DNA from: Cytidiella melzeri
Taxonomy: Eukaryota; Basidiomycota; Agaricomycetes; Polyporales; Irpicaceae
Length of the DNA: 64,000 nucleotides
Reading direction: 5' to 3'
Assembly (NCBI GenBank): GCA_022592445.1
Contig: JABYQR010000165.1
Span: 1-64,000, forward strand
Both the position numbers and the translations under genes were made by a program. Under the pieces are notes generated by a model. The model ran no database searches. It saw nothing but the letters and a program-made list of their open reading frames with translations, and was not told the DNA's origin. Of the stretch, positions 1 to 9,117 are shown piece after piece; positions within the stretch are counted from its first letter, which is position 1; every line of letters begins with the position of its first letter.

Positions 1-1265
1 CATTGAAGCGCGAGATTTTGGTGAGCGCGTTTCTTGTTTTGATCGTGTACTATGTGCAAGTGCAGCATGTACTGTGGCAACCGGAGCTTGACACGTTATC
101 TCGGTGCGCATGCAGTTATCCGTTGCACACATCGAGTACACAACCCTGTGCCAGTCTCAGATTTATCCTCACCTTTGTCTTGGCGAGTGAAAATTATTTC
201 CGATGTGAACTGCCATCGGATGCTTCCACCTGGCCAGGCGCTAGGGTGATGGTGGATGCAGTGTTCTGAGGCAGTGACCAAACCGAAAGAACCATGCGCA
301 CTTGGACAGGTTCAAAATGGGGGGGACTGCTGGCATGTTCGGGTTTCAGAAACACTCACCTACTGGTGCGCCGCCGCATACACAGTTCCAGCTCTGAAAC
401 GCGCGCAACATTGAGGTCACACTCCCGTTTGGACTGCGCCTTGACGCGCAAGGATTGATTCTGGATACTTAGGGGAGTACACGAAACAAGATCTGTGTCA
501 CCTCGGCGACAGTTCCGTAGGTTCATTCATGCCCCCTATCTCACGCACAGGATTCCTTGGGGTACCGCGCGAGCTGTTCGAGTATGACTTTGATGGCGAA
601 AAAGGATGGGCGCCGACGGGCTGGGCAGTGTGGCTGTTGAGAGCGTTAGGTAGGGAATGACCCAGGAGAGGCTTCTCATGTCGTCGAGCCAGTTCGAAGC
701 CCTCGAGGTGTCTCTGGCAAGTGCGATGGAGAGGGTTACCTGGGCTGCTGTAAGACGGAAGAGTTGAGGTACATGGGAGAGGACGGTGAGTGCTCACGTT
801 TCCGCACGTAGCTACTGCTGCCCGTACTCAGAGATGGGCGTGGGTGGTCTCATTCGCGCCGGACGAATCACCTTTACTGGGATTGAGGGACCGCAGGAGA
901 TTGTCTGGACGGAAGCAGCGCTTCAGGTCGCAGTAAACTATGATGAAGAAGGGAATGAGCACAACGCACGGCTAGGAAGAGACATTGAAAGCACAATTCA
1001 GCAGGTTGAATCGACGCCAAGAACTCGAATACGTGCACACTTCCTGCAACATGAGCGAACGCGTACTATGGTTTTACCACGGGTTGAGCTCACGCACCCA
1101 TATGTAGATCGAGAAGAACCGAACTCTTCGTAGGTCCATAACTACAGCTCGTTTCTGTTCTATCTCTGCATCCAGCTGGCTGCATTGCTCCCTTATTGTA
1201 GCTAATTGCCGTTTAAGCTGGACATCCGCTAGCTCTGCTTTCTTTCTCTCCTCACGCTCTCGCAT
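1..1265. other. no recognisable gene; upstream of kinase pseudogene
   Basis: I see no gene I can name here. An open frame on the plus strand at about 786-1133 has no ATG at its start and matches no family I know. On the minus strand about 1110-1310 could encode a strongly heptad-like, charged coiled coil (it contains MREREERKKAELADVQLKRQ), overlapping the first bases of the kinase remnant. Either could be debris of rearranged genes. Confidence 0.3.
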
Positions 1266-2828
1266 TTGCGCATCGCAGACTTTCTCAACTATTATTTCCA
1301 GATGCTCGGCTACCTCGCAGGTCGGAAGGAGAGACGTGCTAACTTTGCCAAAGACACCTCCGACTGCGGCGCCACGCATTCGGAATACAGCAAGGAACGG
1401 AAGTCGTACTGTGGTCGCGAGCGCGTTTTCTTGCGGGAACGAATAGCCAAGCTTAGGCTAGATCAGTCCCATATTATCTCTCAGGTAGGGCAGGGCGGGT
1501 ACGGGGAAGTCTTTCTCGCGAGGAAACGTGATTCAAGCAAAGTCTGTGCCCTCAAAAAAGATGAGAAAGAGTACACTGCACAAGATGGATGAGGTACGCA
1601 ACTAGTGTCCGTTGTTCTTATTTGCCCCCAGATTCGCCACGTACTCGTTGGGCGTGACATTCTCACTGCGACGAGGACCCCTGGCTTGTCCGTTTGTTAT
1701 ATGCTTTTCAAGATACTGCACACGTCTGTCTTGCGATGGAGCACGTTCCAGGAGGCGATTTTCGAACTCTGATGAACAACAGTGGTGTGCTGAGTGAAGA
1801 ATATGCTTGCTTCTACATCTGCGAGATGTCGATGAGCTGCATAAATTGGGTTATATTCACCGAGATCTCAAACCAGAGGTATACCTTTTCCAGGGACACT
1901 GGTACTCTCCGCTTATACGGCACACAGAACTTCCTCGTTGATGGAACTGGTCACGTCAAGCTGACAGACTTTGATCTCGCTACTAGAGCTCTTAACCCTA
2001 CCCGTATCGAGTCACTAAGGATCAAAGTAGCTCTCCATCACCTTAGAACGGCGATTGCTTGACTGACCGCATGCCAGCTGGACAAAGCGAAGGATAACGA
2101 AGTTATCACTCGCTTCGACACTGGAGAGGCGCTCAATCTACAAGTCAATCAGACTCCAAGACCCTCGCTATGCAGATTCTGTTGTGGGTTCACCGGATTA
2201 CATGGCTCCTGAGGTACTCAGAGGCAAGCCTTATACATACGCTGTCGACTACTGGTCTCTAGGATGCATCTTCTTCGAGTTACTTTCCACCTTTTACAGG
2301 CGAGACAGCCGAGGAGACACGGACCAACTTGAAACAATGGACAACGGTGCTCGCTCGGCTACATTATGACAAACCTGAAGACCAGATCTTCAACCTGACA
2401 GATGTTGCCTGGGATGCCGTCACACGGTGCGTCTGGCTAACGCAGTATCTGTCAGATTCACGGGCACTGACTTAGTCTATCTAGGCTGATTGCACACGCC
2501 AGCGTGCGTTACTCTACTCTGGACCAAGTCAAACACCACCCGTTCTTTAGTCGCATCCGATGTGAGAATCTCCGTCAGACCAAAGCGCCATCCGTTCCTC
2601 AACTGGAGTCAGAGACCGACACGATGTACTACGACGACTTCACCAACGAGGCCGACAGAGAAGCAGCGTGCTGTGGCTGGAATGAAGGAGGTTGAGGAGC
2701 CAACGGCGAGAGGGGTCTGGGCTGGGTTTACGTTTGGTAAGAAAGGACCCAATACAAAGGCCATCAATGCTATGGGTGTATCGGATGAGAGCGGCAGTTC
2801 TCTGAGTGTGATCCCCATGCATTCATAG
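1266..2828 (+). pseudogene. decayed Sid2/Dbf2-type AGC (NDR) kinase
   Basis: Remnant of the mitotic exit / septation initiation network kinase (Dbf2 in budding yeast, Sid2 in fission yeast), an AGC-group serine/threonine kinase that acts with a Mob1 partner. Recognisable in order are the NDR N-terminal region (YYFQMLGYLAGRK), the glycine loop (GQGGYGEVFLARK), the catalytic loop HRDLKPE near 1890, the long NDR insert, the motif [11 protein letters not shown] near 2190, and the C-terminal hydrophobic stretch VWAGFTFGKKGP near 2725. The pieces lie in different frames. There is one extra A near 1556, one missing T near 1680, roughly 10 nt missing near 1828, one extra T near 2116, roughly 8 nt missing near 2282, and a further shift near 2690. 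Introns with good splice sites remain, for example 1596-1632 and around 1880-1930. This many lesions, two of them multi-base, means true decay rather than a single sequencing error. A working copy probably lies elsewhere, since the kinase is usually needed for cytokinesis. Confidence 0.85.
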
Positions 2829-2925
2829 TTGCTGTCTTGAGGTAGATTCATGAGTATCTGTGACCTGCGGACTTGATTTGATATCTTACCGAATATCCAT
2901 GATTCATGCCAGCGTCCTGGTCATG

Positions 2926-3468
2926 TCACTTTTCCAAGTCCTCTACCTGAGCCTGATACTCAATATTCGCCACTTCTGCATACCACCGAGGCCCACCCTC
3001 ACGATCGATGAGGAGTTTCTTGCCCTTCAGCGGATACGTGACAACGTCCATCGGCTCTCGTTTCCCACAGCACAGAAACACGACCTCCTCATCTCCCGTG
3101 GTGACGACGTGGGCCAAGCCAGAGGCAGCGCGAAATCCGATAAAGTCGCCCTTCCGAATCGTCTCCTCCTTGGTCTGCGTCTCACCGTCAGGCAGGGTGA
3201 CAAGCTTCGCTCCAGCCTCACCAGATTCGAGCACATAGAGCCACTCGTCATCAGTGGAATGCCAGTGCAAAGTGCTGCTCTTGGAATGTGGCGGGAGGCG
3301 AACCATCTGCACTCCGAGCTTGGTGAGGCCGCACATGTCTCCGAGAGAAATGCTTTTCCTGACGGCAGTGTCGTCGAGTTCGTGAGGCGTCGTCTTGAAG
3401 TCACCATCCCGGAATTTTGAGGTGCTGATTCGATACGGCTTGTTTGTACGGGAAGACTGCGATGCCAT
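2926..3468 (-). CDS. single-domain cupin protein (paralogue of 8046-8603)
   Basis: Encodes about 180 residues in one exon. I chose the ATG at 3468; an in-frame ATG at 3516 would add 16 residues unlike the paralogue. A single cupin beta-barrel is visible from about residue 45 to 140. Motif 1 is LHWHSTDDEWLYVLESGEA (the His-x-His and Glu normally bind a metal), and motif 2 is GLAHVVTTGDEEVVFLCCG. The C-terminal part (YPLKGKKLLIDREGG) is shared with the second copy in this window. Small cupins of this type are found in many fungi and bacteria; their substrates are mostly unknown, so only a metal-binding enzyme or sugar/small-molecule-binding role can be suggested. It is divergent from the NT-C2 gene, with about 500 bp between starts. 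Confidence 0.88.
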   Translation of the reverse strand: MASQSSRTNKPYRISTSKFRDGDFKTTPHELDDTAVRKSISLGDMCGLTKLGVQMVRLPPHSKSSTLHWHSTDDEWLYVLESGEAGAKLVTLPDGETQTKEETIRKGDFIGFRAASGLAHVVTTGDEEVVFLCCGKREPMDVVTYPLKGKKLLIDREGGPRWYAEVANIEYQAQVEDLEK

Positions 3469-3969
3469 ACTAGCGAAAAGTTTATGTTTGCTAAAGGTTG
3501 AATTAGAAGAATACATATTAAAATACGCTGCTCATGCTCACCAGAATATACGACGTATGTTGTCAATGCTACTGGGCGACACAGGTTAGAGAGGTCGTCC
3601 TAACTCCTGAGACAGGCAAATGCAGTGCACTACTTACTCCACGGCGCATCAACGCATCAGTGCGCCGGTCGATATTCGGTGTTCACCTTACCGAAATCAC
3701 AGGTTCAGGCTTTGCTCTTGACCACCACCTCTCGTCCCCTCCTTCGCGACAGGAACGACCTTCACCAGACGAAGTTCTCCGCCCGTACTGAATGGGCTGT
3801 GTCAGAGAGCGCGGCAAACCCACAAAGCAATCAAACTAATCCGTCAAGGCCGACATCTGAGCAGGCCTAATCTGTTCCAAGTCATCGCTACACGCTGGGA
3901 TGGTTATGAACATACGCAAGTTACTCTCAACTACCACGCACACTGTTGCTACTCCTCTGTGACTCAGCG
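3469..3969. promoter_or_regulatory. divergent intergenic region, cupin / NT-C2 gene
   Basis: About 500 bp separate the two divergent start codons, so this must hold both promoters. I see no long open frame I trust and no strong TATA box. Confidence 0.4.
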
Positions 3970-5416
3970 ATGACCAGTAGCCACAAGCTATCGACTCTTT
4001 CAGACAGCTCAAGCACGTCCCTCAACCATACAAGCGGCAACCACGGTCTTCGCACCCAGCTCGGCCATATCCTCCCCAAACATGCCACATTTCTCGTCCA
4101 TCTCAACGTTGAGCAGCTATCCAATGTACCGCTTGTTAGCGGAGAGTTCGGTGTGCGGTGGAAGTTCAAAAACGTCCAGAGTGGCGCGGGCCTCCTGTCC
4201 AAGATGAAGCCCCGATCGGCTTCGTCTACGACGGGGTTGGGTATACGCAAGGATAGGTCGAAGGACAAGATGGCGACGCCCCCCGAAATTACGATACACA
4301 GCGAGTCGGGGACGCGAGTATCACTCGACGAGCAAGACGCGCCCCCTGAACCAAGCACCTCGGCGCTGTACGGGAATTTCCTCGCTGCGTCACCGCCCAG
4401 CACACCTATGCCTCGGCCAGCGACCCCATCGTTTGCCAATGCGATGTCTTCGGAGAAGCGTGGGGAATCAAAAGGGATGACCGAGTGGGTGCAGCTGAAA
4501 AATTACACGGCGAGATGGGACCAGAGTGTCGACGTACTCGTCCAGATGGACATCCACCGCGAGACGGCGGATTTGTTGCCGTGCGAGCTGAAGCTGGTCG
4601 CAATGCAGCGCGTGGTGCACGGAGACCCGAACGCTCCCCATCAGCCGCGGCTGGGAGCCATCTATCTGAACTTGGCAGAGTATGCCAATCAGGGACCGGT
4701 GACACGTCGGTATCTATTGAGGGAGAGTAAGACAAATGCCACATTGAAGGTACTTCACTCTCGACTATCTTATTCAGGAAATAGGCTGATTCACTCTGTA
4801 GATTACTCTTGAGGTGAAACGAGTGGGAGGCGAGGAGACATTCAAGCCACCACCGTTGCGCAAGGGCGAAATCATGGCGTCGGTCACCGGCATTCTCTCC
4901 AACAACGACCTGTACAACACGAAGATCGCGAGGAATCTGGACATGTACACGCGCGCGGATGACGAAGATTGGATCGACCATAGTTTAATCAACCGTACTC
5001 CTGTCTCGACATATCACGGTCCTGATGGTCAGCTAGACTTTGACCGTCTCGCCATTTCCAATGGACTTCGCACTACAGAGAATCTCATTGACACCCTCTT
5101 CAACCCAGTGCCAACAGCCAACGAGAAGCCATCACCTTTCACGTACTACGATCCCGACAAAGCTTTGGAAGCGGAGCGCGCGGTTGAGCAGCAGTCAATA
5201 CATGGCAGCATCGAGAGCGCACATACCGAAGGCAGCAACCATACATCTTCTATGGCATCCACCGCCAGCGATCATTCGAGCGGTAGTCTTCCTGGCACGG
5301 AGTCGCAGAGACACTGGTGGCAGAAGATGCGAAGCAGTCGTCCGTCAACTCCGGTCGATAGAACATTTCGTCCAAATCCTCGCCACGCAGCTAGCTTCCC
5401 TCGCTTCGCATCATAA
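3970..5416 (+). CDS. NT-C2 domain protein (EEIG1/EHBP1 N-terminal C2 type)
   Basis: Two exons, 3970-4749 and 4802-5416, joined in phase 0 across a 52-nt GT-AG intron, giving 464 residues. The start ATG at 3970 was chosen over nothing better upstream. Residues about 30-300 form an NT-C2 domain: it opens with FLVHLNVEQLSNVPLVSGEF, has a serine-rich loop insertion, resumes at TEWVQLKNYTARWDQSVDV and ends near ITLEVKRVGGEETFKPP. This domain is thought to anchor proteins to membranes and to contact Rab or actin-linked partners in animals; fungal members are little studied. The C-terminal third is acidic then Ser/Thr/Pro-rich and probably disordered. No membrane segment or signal peptide is visible. 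It converges on the bL28 gene. Confidence 0.85.
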
Positions 5417-5844
5417 GGACATTCACTGCTTGCTTTTTGACGCTTACCCCTCCTATAGACTTTACGAGCGACAGGCCATACCCCATTCCACACAAACGTC
5501 GCTGCCGATTTGCTGCAGGAATATCGTGCTTTCACCTCCCATACTTGTTTATTGATTCAAACATTATGCTTCGCTTATTAATACGCCACGCCCCATATTT
5601 CCAGATGTATTGATAGTCAACGAATCGCTTTGGACACATACGTACCTTATACTAATGACTACTTCATAAACTGAGTTCAACAGTTCGGAGGTTGCGGGTG
5701 AAAGACTAGGTTTGGTACTAGCAGCGTGTACATGTAGAGTCATAGTAAGGGAATCTGGTAGAGCACGAGAGCCGGACCTACAAGGCCAACAGCGTCATTG
5801 TAGGTGGACTTGGTACACGATGGACTGTCACCAGACACACCTCG
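5417..5844. other. convergent 3' intergenic region
   Basis: Tail-to-tail spacer between the NT-C2 gene and the bL28 gene. It should hold both 3' ends; I see nothing else in it. Confidence 0.5.
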
Positions 5845-6280
5845 TTATGATATAGGCTGAACTGGAGATTCTGTGGCCACCGCAGCAGGTTTTATAGCCC
5901 GTGCCTCTTTCACAGCCATTCGTATACGCATGCCCTCCCAACCCAACAAATCGGGACTGGTCTTCAGCACATACTCGTCTAGGCCGCCGTGCTATGAGAG
6001 CACGCCTTCAGCAAATGGTTGGCCAGTGCCAAATACTGACAAACCATACCTTTTTGATTGTTCTCAGTGCTCGCGCGGTCACCTTTAGTGGCAGCTTCTT
6101 CTGCAAGGCGTCGGAGAACAGACGTTTGTTGTGGACATTGGGGAGCCATGACCGACGTGTTTTCTTCTTTGAGAACGGTACGTTGTTCCCGGACTGCTTC
6201 ATCTTTCCCTGGAAGAGACCAAGCTGAGACCGCTTGAACGGCAGGCTGATGACCTCGAAGAGGCGAAGTGTCGGGAACAT
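5845..6280 (-). CDS. MRPL24: mitochondrial large-subunit ribosomal protein bL28m
   Basis: Two exons on the minus strand, 6050-6280 and 5845-5991, with a 58-nt intron at 5992-6049; phases match. From the ATG at 6280 the product is 125 residues. An ATG at 6316 in the same frame would add 12 residues, but family members begin near MFPTLRL, so 6280 is preferred. The diagnostic block is SKKKTRRSWLPNVHNKRLFS, followed by LPLKVTARALRTIKKHGGLD across the splice junction, exactly as in bL28 proteins. It is a structural component of the mitochondrial 54S subunit; the basic N-terminus suits import into the matrix. The short, basic, single-domain form is complete. The gene is divergent from the F-box gene, the two starts being 355 bp apart. 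Confidence 0.9.
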
Positions 6281-6634
6281 GGTGGTGGTCGAAGACCAGA
6301 GGGGAGAGCGCGCCATCTATGCCAAGAATAGAAATGATGCGCCATCAAGCCCCGCACCGGATATGGAGAAGCGGTTCTTAGTTCCGCTCATAATCACTTG
6401 GTTTGTGACATGACTGCTTGCAGGCGACCGCCCGAATCCGGAATATGTTCCTGACACGACGTTCACCTCTACCTCGTCGTCGTCGTCGTTCCCCGCCTCG
6501 TTGCTCTGGCCCCCAGCGTGGCCTCAGCGTCGCCCCTGGGCCGTGAGACTCTGTCCTGCTTTATACCTTTGCCGCTTTCTCCCTCCGTTATCCACCCACC
6601 CTGGCGCCGTAAACACGCGTGGAGCGACTCAACC
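6281..6634. promoter_or_regulatory. divergent intergenic region, bL28m / F-box gene
   Basis: A 354-bp spacer between two divergent starts, with a run of CGTCGT triplets at about 6474-6489. It must carry both promoters, but no specific element can be named. Confidence 0.4.
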
Positions 6635-7674
6635 ATGGTCTCGTCGTCCTCGTTCACCTCGCTTCCGGACAAGATACTGGGCTGCATACGTGTCAGCGTC
6701 GCTGGTCACATCGCGAGCCACATTGCCCTTTCGCAGACCTGTCGGAGGTGGCGGGACGTTTACCAGGAGGAGAGCTGCTGGCAGTTCGCGTGCTTCAAAG
6801 CCGGGTTTGGAAGACCAAGGAGGCGGAGACGATACTCTGCTGCAGGGAGTCACGAAGGGGCCTTGAGGTGGAGAGAGTTGGCGTATTTGCTTGTCTCCCA
6901 TGCAGACCAGTGCGAGATCAACAGCTGCAAGGACGCAAATCGACACTTTGGTACGTCCAGTCGCATACACTCGTGGCTCGGTGCTCATATATGCATGTGC
7001 TTTTGTCGTCGTGCAGCAAGACATTATGCCAACTCGGTACGCCATTCGATACGCGATCCACTGTCTTCAACACTAGCCATTGAGATCCATCCTCTCTACT
7101 TTTACCTACATTTCGCCCATAGTCCCGACGGGGCTCCGGGGACGCATACACCTCTTCCTGACACATTTTCGATACTCCTGACTCACCTGCCAACATTTCC
7201 CGAGTCCAAGACATCACAGTACGGCCCGCTGTGCTCTCATCCGAACGCGTCATGTGCTTTCGCTACCTTCCCGCCGATGGAATCTCTGAGCTTTGAAGAT
7301 GCGAACGGCGATGTCTTTCTGTCTGTCGAAAATCCTGACGGTTGCACGATATTGGACGTCAACCGAGGATTTGCTGAACTGTATGCTCTGAAGTTTCCCC
7401 ATTGCTCTCAGAGAACGCTATGCTCACAGGCTTGCGTTGAATTCAGGATCCCACGGGACATGACACAGTTGCAGATCGCCATGGACCATTACCGTGAGCT
7501 GATCCTTACTTCTGGGCTGTCGTCATTGCAGTTCGCGGAGCTCATAAAGCGGGACCGTGGGTTTCTTGGTGATCACGAGTACGTGTCCAAAGATCTCAAT
7601 GTTAGGCGATGTCGCTGATGGTTCATCGTGCCCTTAGGTACCCGTTTCTTCAGGAGCTCATGGCACAAGCCTGA
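6635..7674 (+). CDS. F-box protein
   Basis: Three exons, 6635-6950, 7017-7578 and 7638-7674, sum to 915 nt and give 304 residues. The first intron is 66 nt long, a multiple of three without stops, so its removal rests on good splice signals (gtacgt and gtgcag), not on frame. The ATG at 6635 has a good context (aaccATGG). Residues about 8-45 look like an F-box: SLPDKILGCIRV, then ALSQTCRRWRDVYQEESCW. F-box proteins bind Skp1 and recruit targets to an SCF ubiquitin ligase. The rest contains a conserved-looking stretch (CAFATFPPMESLSFEDANGD) but no leucine-rich or WD repeats that I can see, so the target cannot be guessed. Confidence 0.75.
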
Positions 7675-8045
7675 CACTTGTCTTTATATTTTCCATCGGG
7701 CTTTGGATTGCTTGTACCTATAGGGGTTATTTGGAGTCAAGTCGACAGTAAATCACACCAGTTTTTTTTTCTTTGCAGTGGTGAGTGGATGATGTACAGT
7801 ATACGATCGGCGTATGGAATCAAGAAAGCGGTGCTGCGATCTGCTGATGCGCCATCTGCGGGGATAAGCAATCGTTTACAGCGTCTATGTCGAGTCAGCC
7901 GATGACGTCCTCCGTACATTTGATTACCAGTAGGTTGCGGTGGCGAGTCACAGTCATTTTTCTTACCACTACATCCTGAGGTGCGTCCAACTCCATCCTC
8001 TTATTTATTGCAAACAATTTCACATCTTACAGACCAGCCCTTACC
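7675..8045. promoter_or_regulatory. intergenic region upstream of cupin 2
   Basis: 371 bp between an upstream stop and the cupin ATG, in head-to-tail arrangement. It contains a short T-run at 7762-7770. No convincing open frame. Confidence 0.35.
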
Positions 8046-8603
8046 ATGACTAGCACACCGCCTCAAACCAGTCCCACTCCCAAACCCTACCTCATCCACA
8101 CCACCGACCTGAAGGACACCGACTACCGCGTCAAAGCCCACAACCTCGACCCAACCGCTGTCCGCAAAACAATCTCCCTAGGCGATCTCTCCGGCCTCAC
8201 CAAGCTCGGCGTACACCTGACCACCATCCCGCCTCGTTCAAAAAGCTGCGTCATGCATTGGCACAGCCAGGACGACGAGTGGATTTACGTACTTGATTCG
8301 GGTCCGTCGGGAGCCGTGCTCGTCACGCTTCCTCCAGGCGAGAAAGAGGTCAAGGAGGAGACGATCCGCAAGGGCGACTTTTTGGCGTTCCCCGCTGCCT
8401 CTGGCTTGGCGCATACGATCGTGACTGGGGATGAAGAGGTAGTGTATTTGTGCAGTGGTACGAGAGAACCTGTGGACGTGTGTACCTATCCGTTGATCGG
8501 CAAAAAGTTGCTGGTGGATCGCACCGGTGGAGAAATGTGGTATGCGAAGGAGGATAGTATTGAAGGGTATGGTGCTGGACCGCTGCCAGGATTGCGCAAG
8601 TAG
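8046..8603 (+). CDS. single-domain cupin protein (paralogue of 2926-3468)
   Basis: Intronless, 185 residues from an ATG in good context. The cupin barrel covers about residues 48-145, with metal-site motif MHWHSQDDEWIYVLDSG and second motif GLAHTIVTGDEEVVYLCSG. It is collinear with the other cupin from the block AVRKTISLGDLSGLTKLGV to the end. Roughly two thirds of residues agree, so these are fairly recent paralogues. The two copies point away from each other and are about 4.6 kb apart with three unrelated genes between them. Substrate unknown. Confidence 0.9.
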   Translation: MTSTPPQTSPTPKPYLIHTTDLKDTDYRVKAHNLDPTAVRKTISLGDLSGLTKLGVHLTTIPPRSKSCVMHWHSQDDEWIYVLDSGPSGAVLVTLPPGEKEVKEETIRKGDFLAFPAASGLAHTIVTGDEEVVYLCSGTREPVDVCTYPLIGKKLLVDRTGGEMWYAKEDSIEGYGAGPLPGLRK

Positions 8604-9117
8604 CTTTGGAGGAAACACAATGGGATTTTATTGTCGAGTTTGTTACTGTTACGTACTTTCTGTTGCAGAGTACTGTAGCACGATGAATAGAAGAAACTCA
8701 GGATTGTCACAGAAAAATGATGTTACAGTCGGATTCGCTACAACGTCGACGAAAGCGCACGCCATAGCTCAATCATACCTAAAATACAACGATTCATACG
8801 ATTATCATTCAAAGTCGTGCAAGAAGCCCGCGGGCGAAAAATTACAAACAAAGATTAGAGACCAGTGCAAGTCCCGATCGCTCTCGGACTCGCGCTCGGA
8901 TACCAAACGAGTGTCGGATTCCAACACGCCAGCACACGGACCTGGAAATGGCCATCAACGAGTACCTCTGCCGGTGCGACAATCCTGAATAGGTGATCCT
9001 TGTGTACCAGGCTGCTTCAGATCCACGCATTTCCATGTCCATATGGCGATCTCCGTTAGACGCTGTTGCCTCGAGCCAGCCTGAGAGATGGGTACCACAT
9101 CCTCTTGTACTTCCACA
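8604..9117. other. convergent intergenic region
   Basis: 514 bp between the cupin stop and the end of the receptor-like gene on the other strand. An open frame at 8527-8988 runs through but overlaps the cupin and resembles nothing known. Confidence 0.4.

Noticed and set aside
786..1133. possible gene on the plus strand
   Set aside because: Starts without ATG, overlaps an equally open antisense frame, no family match.
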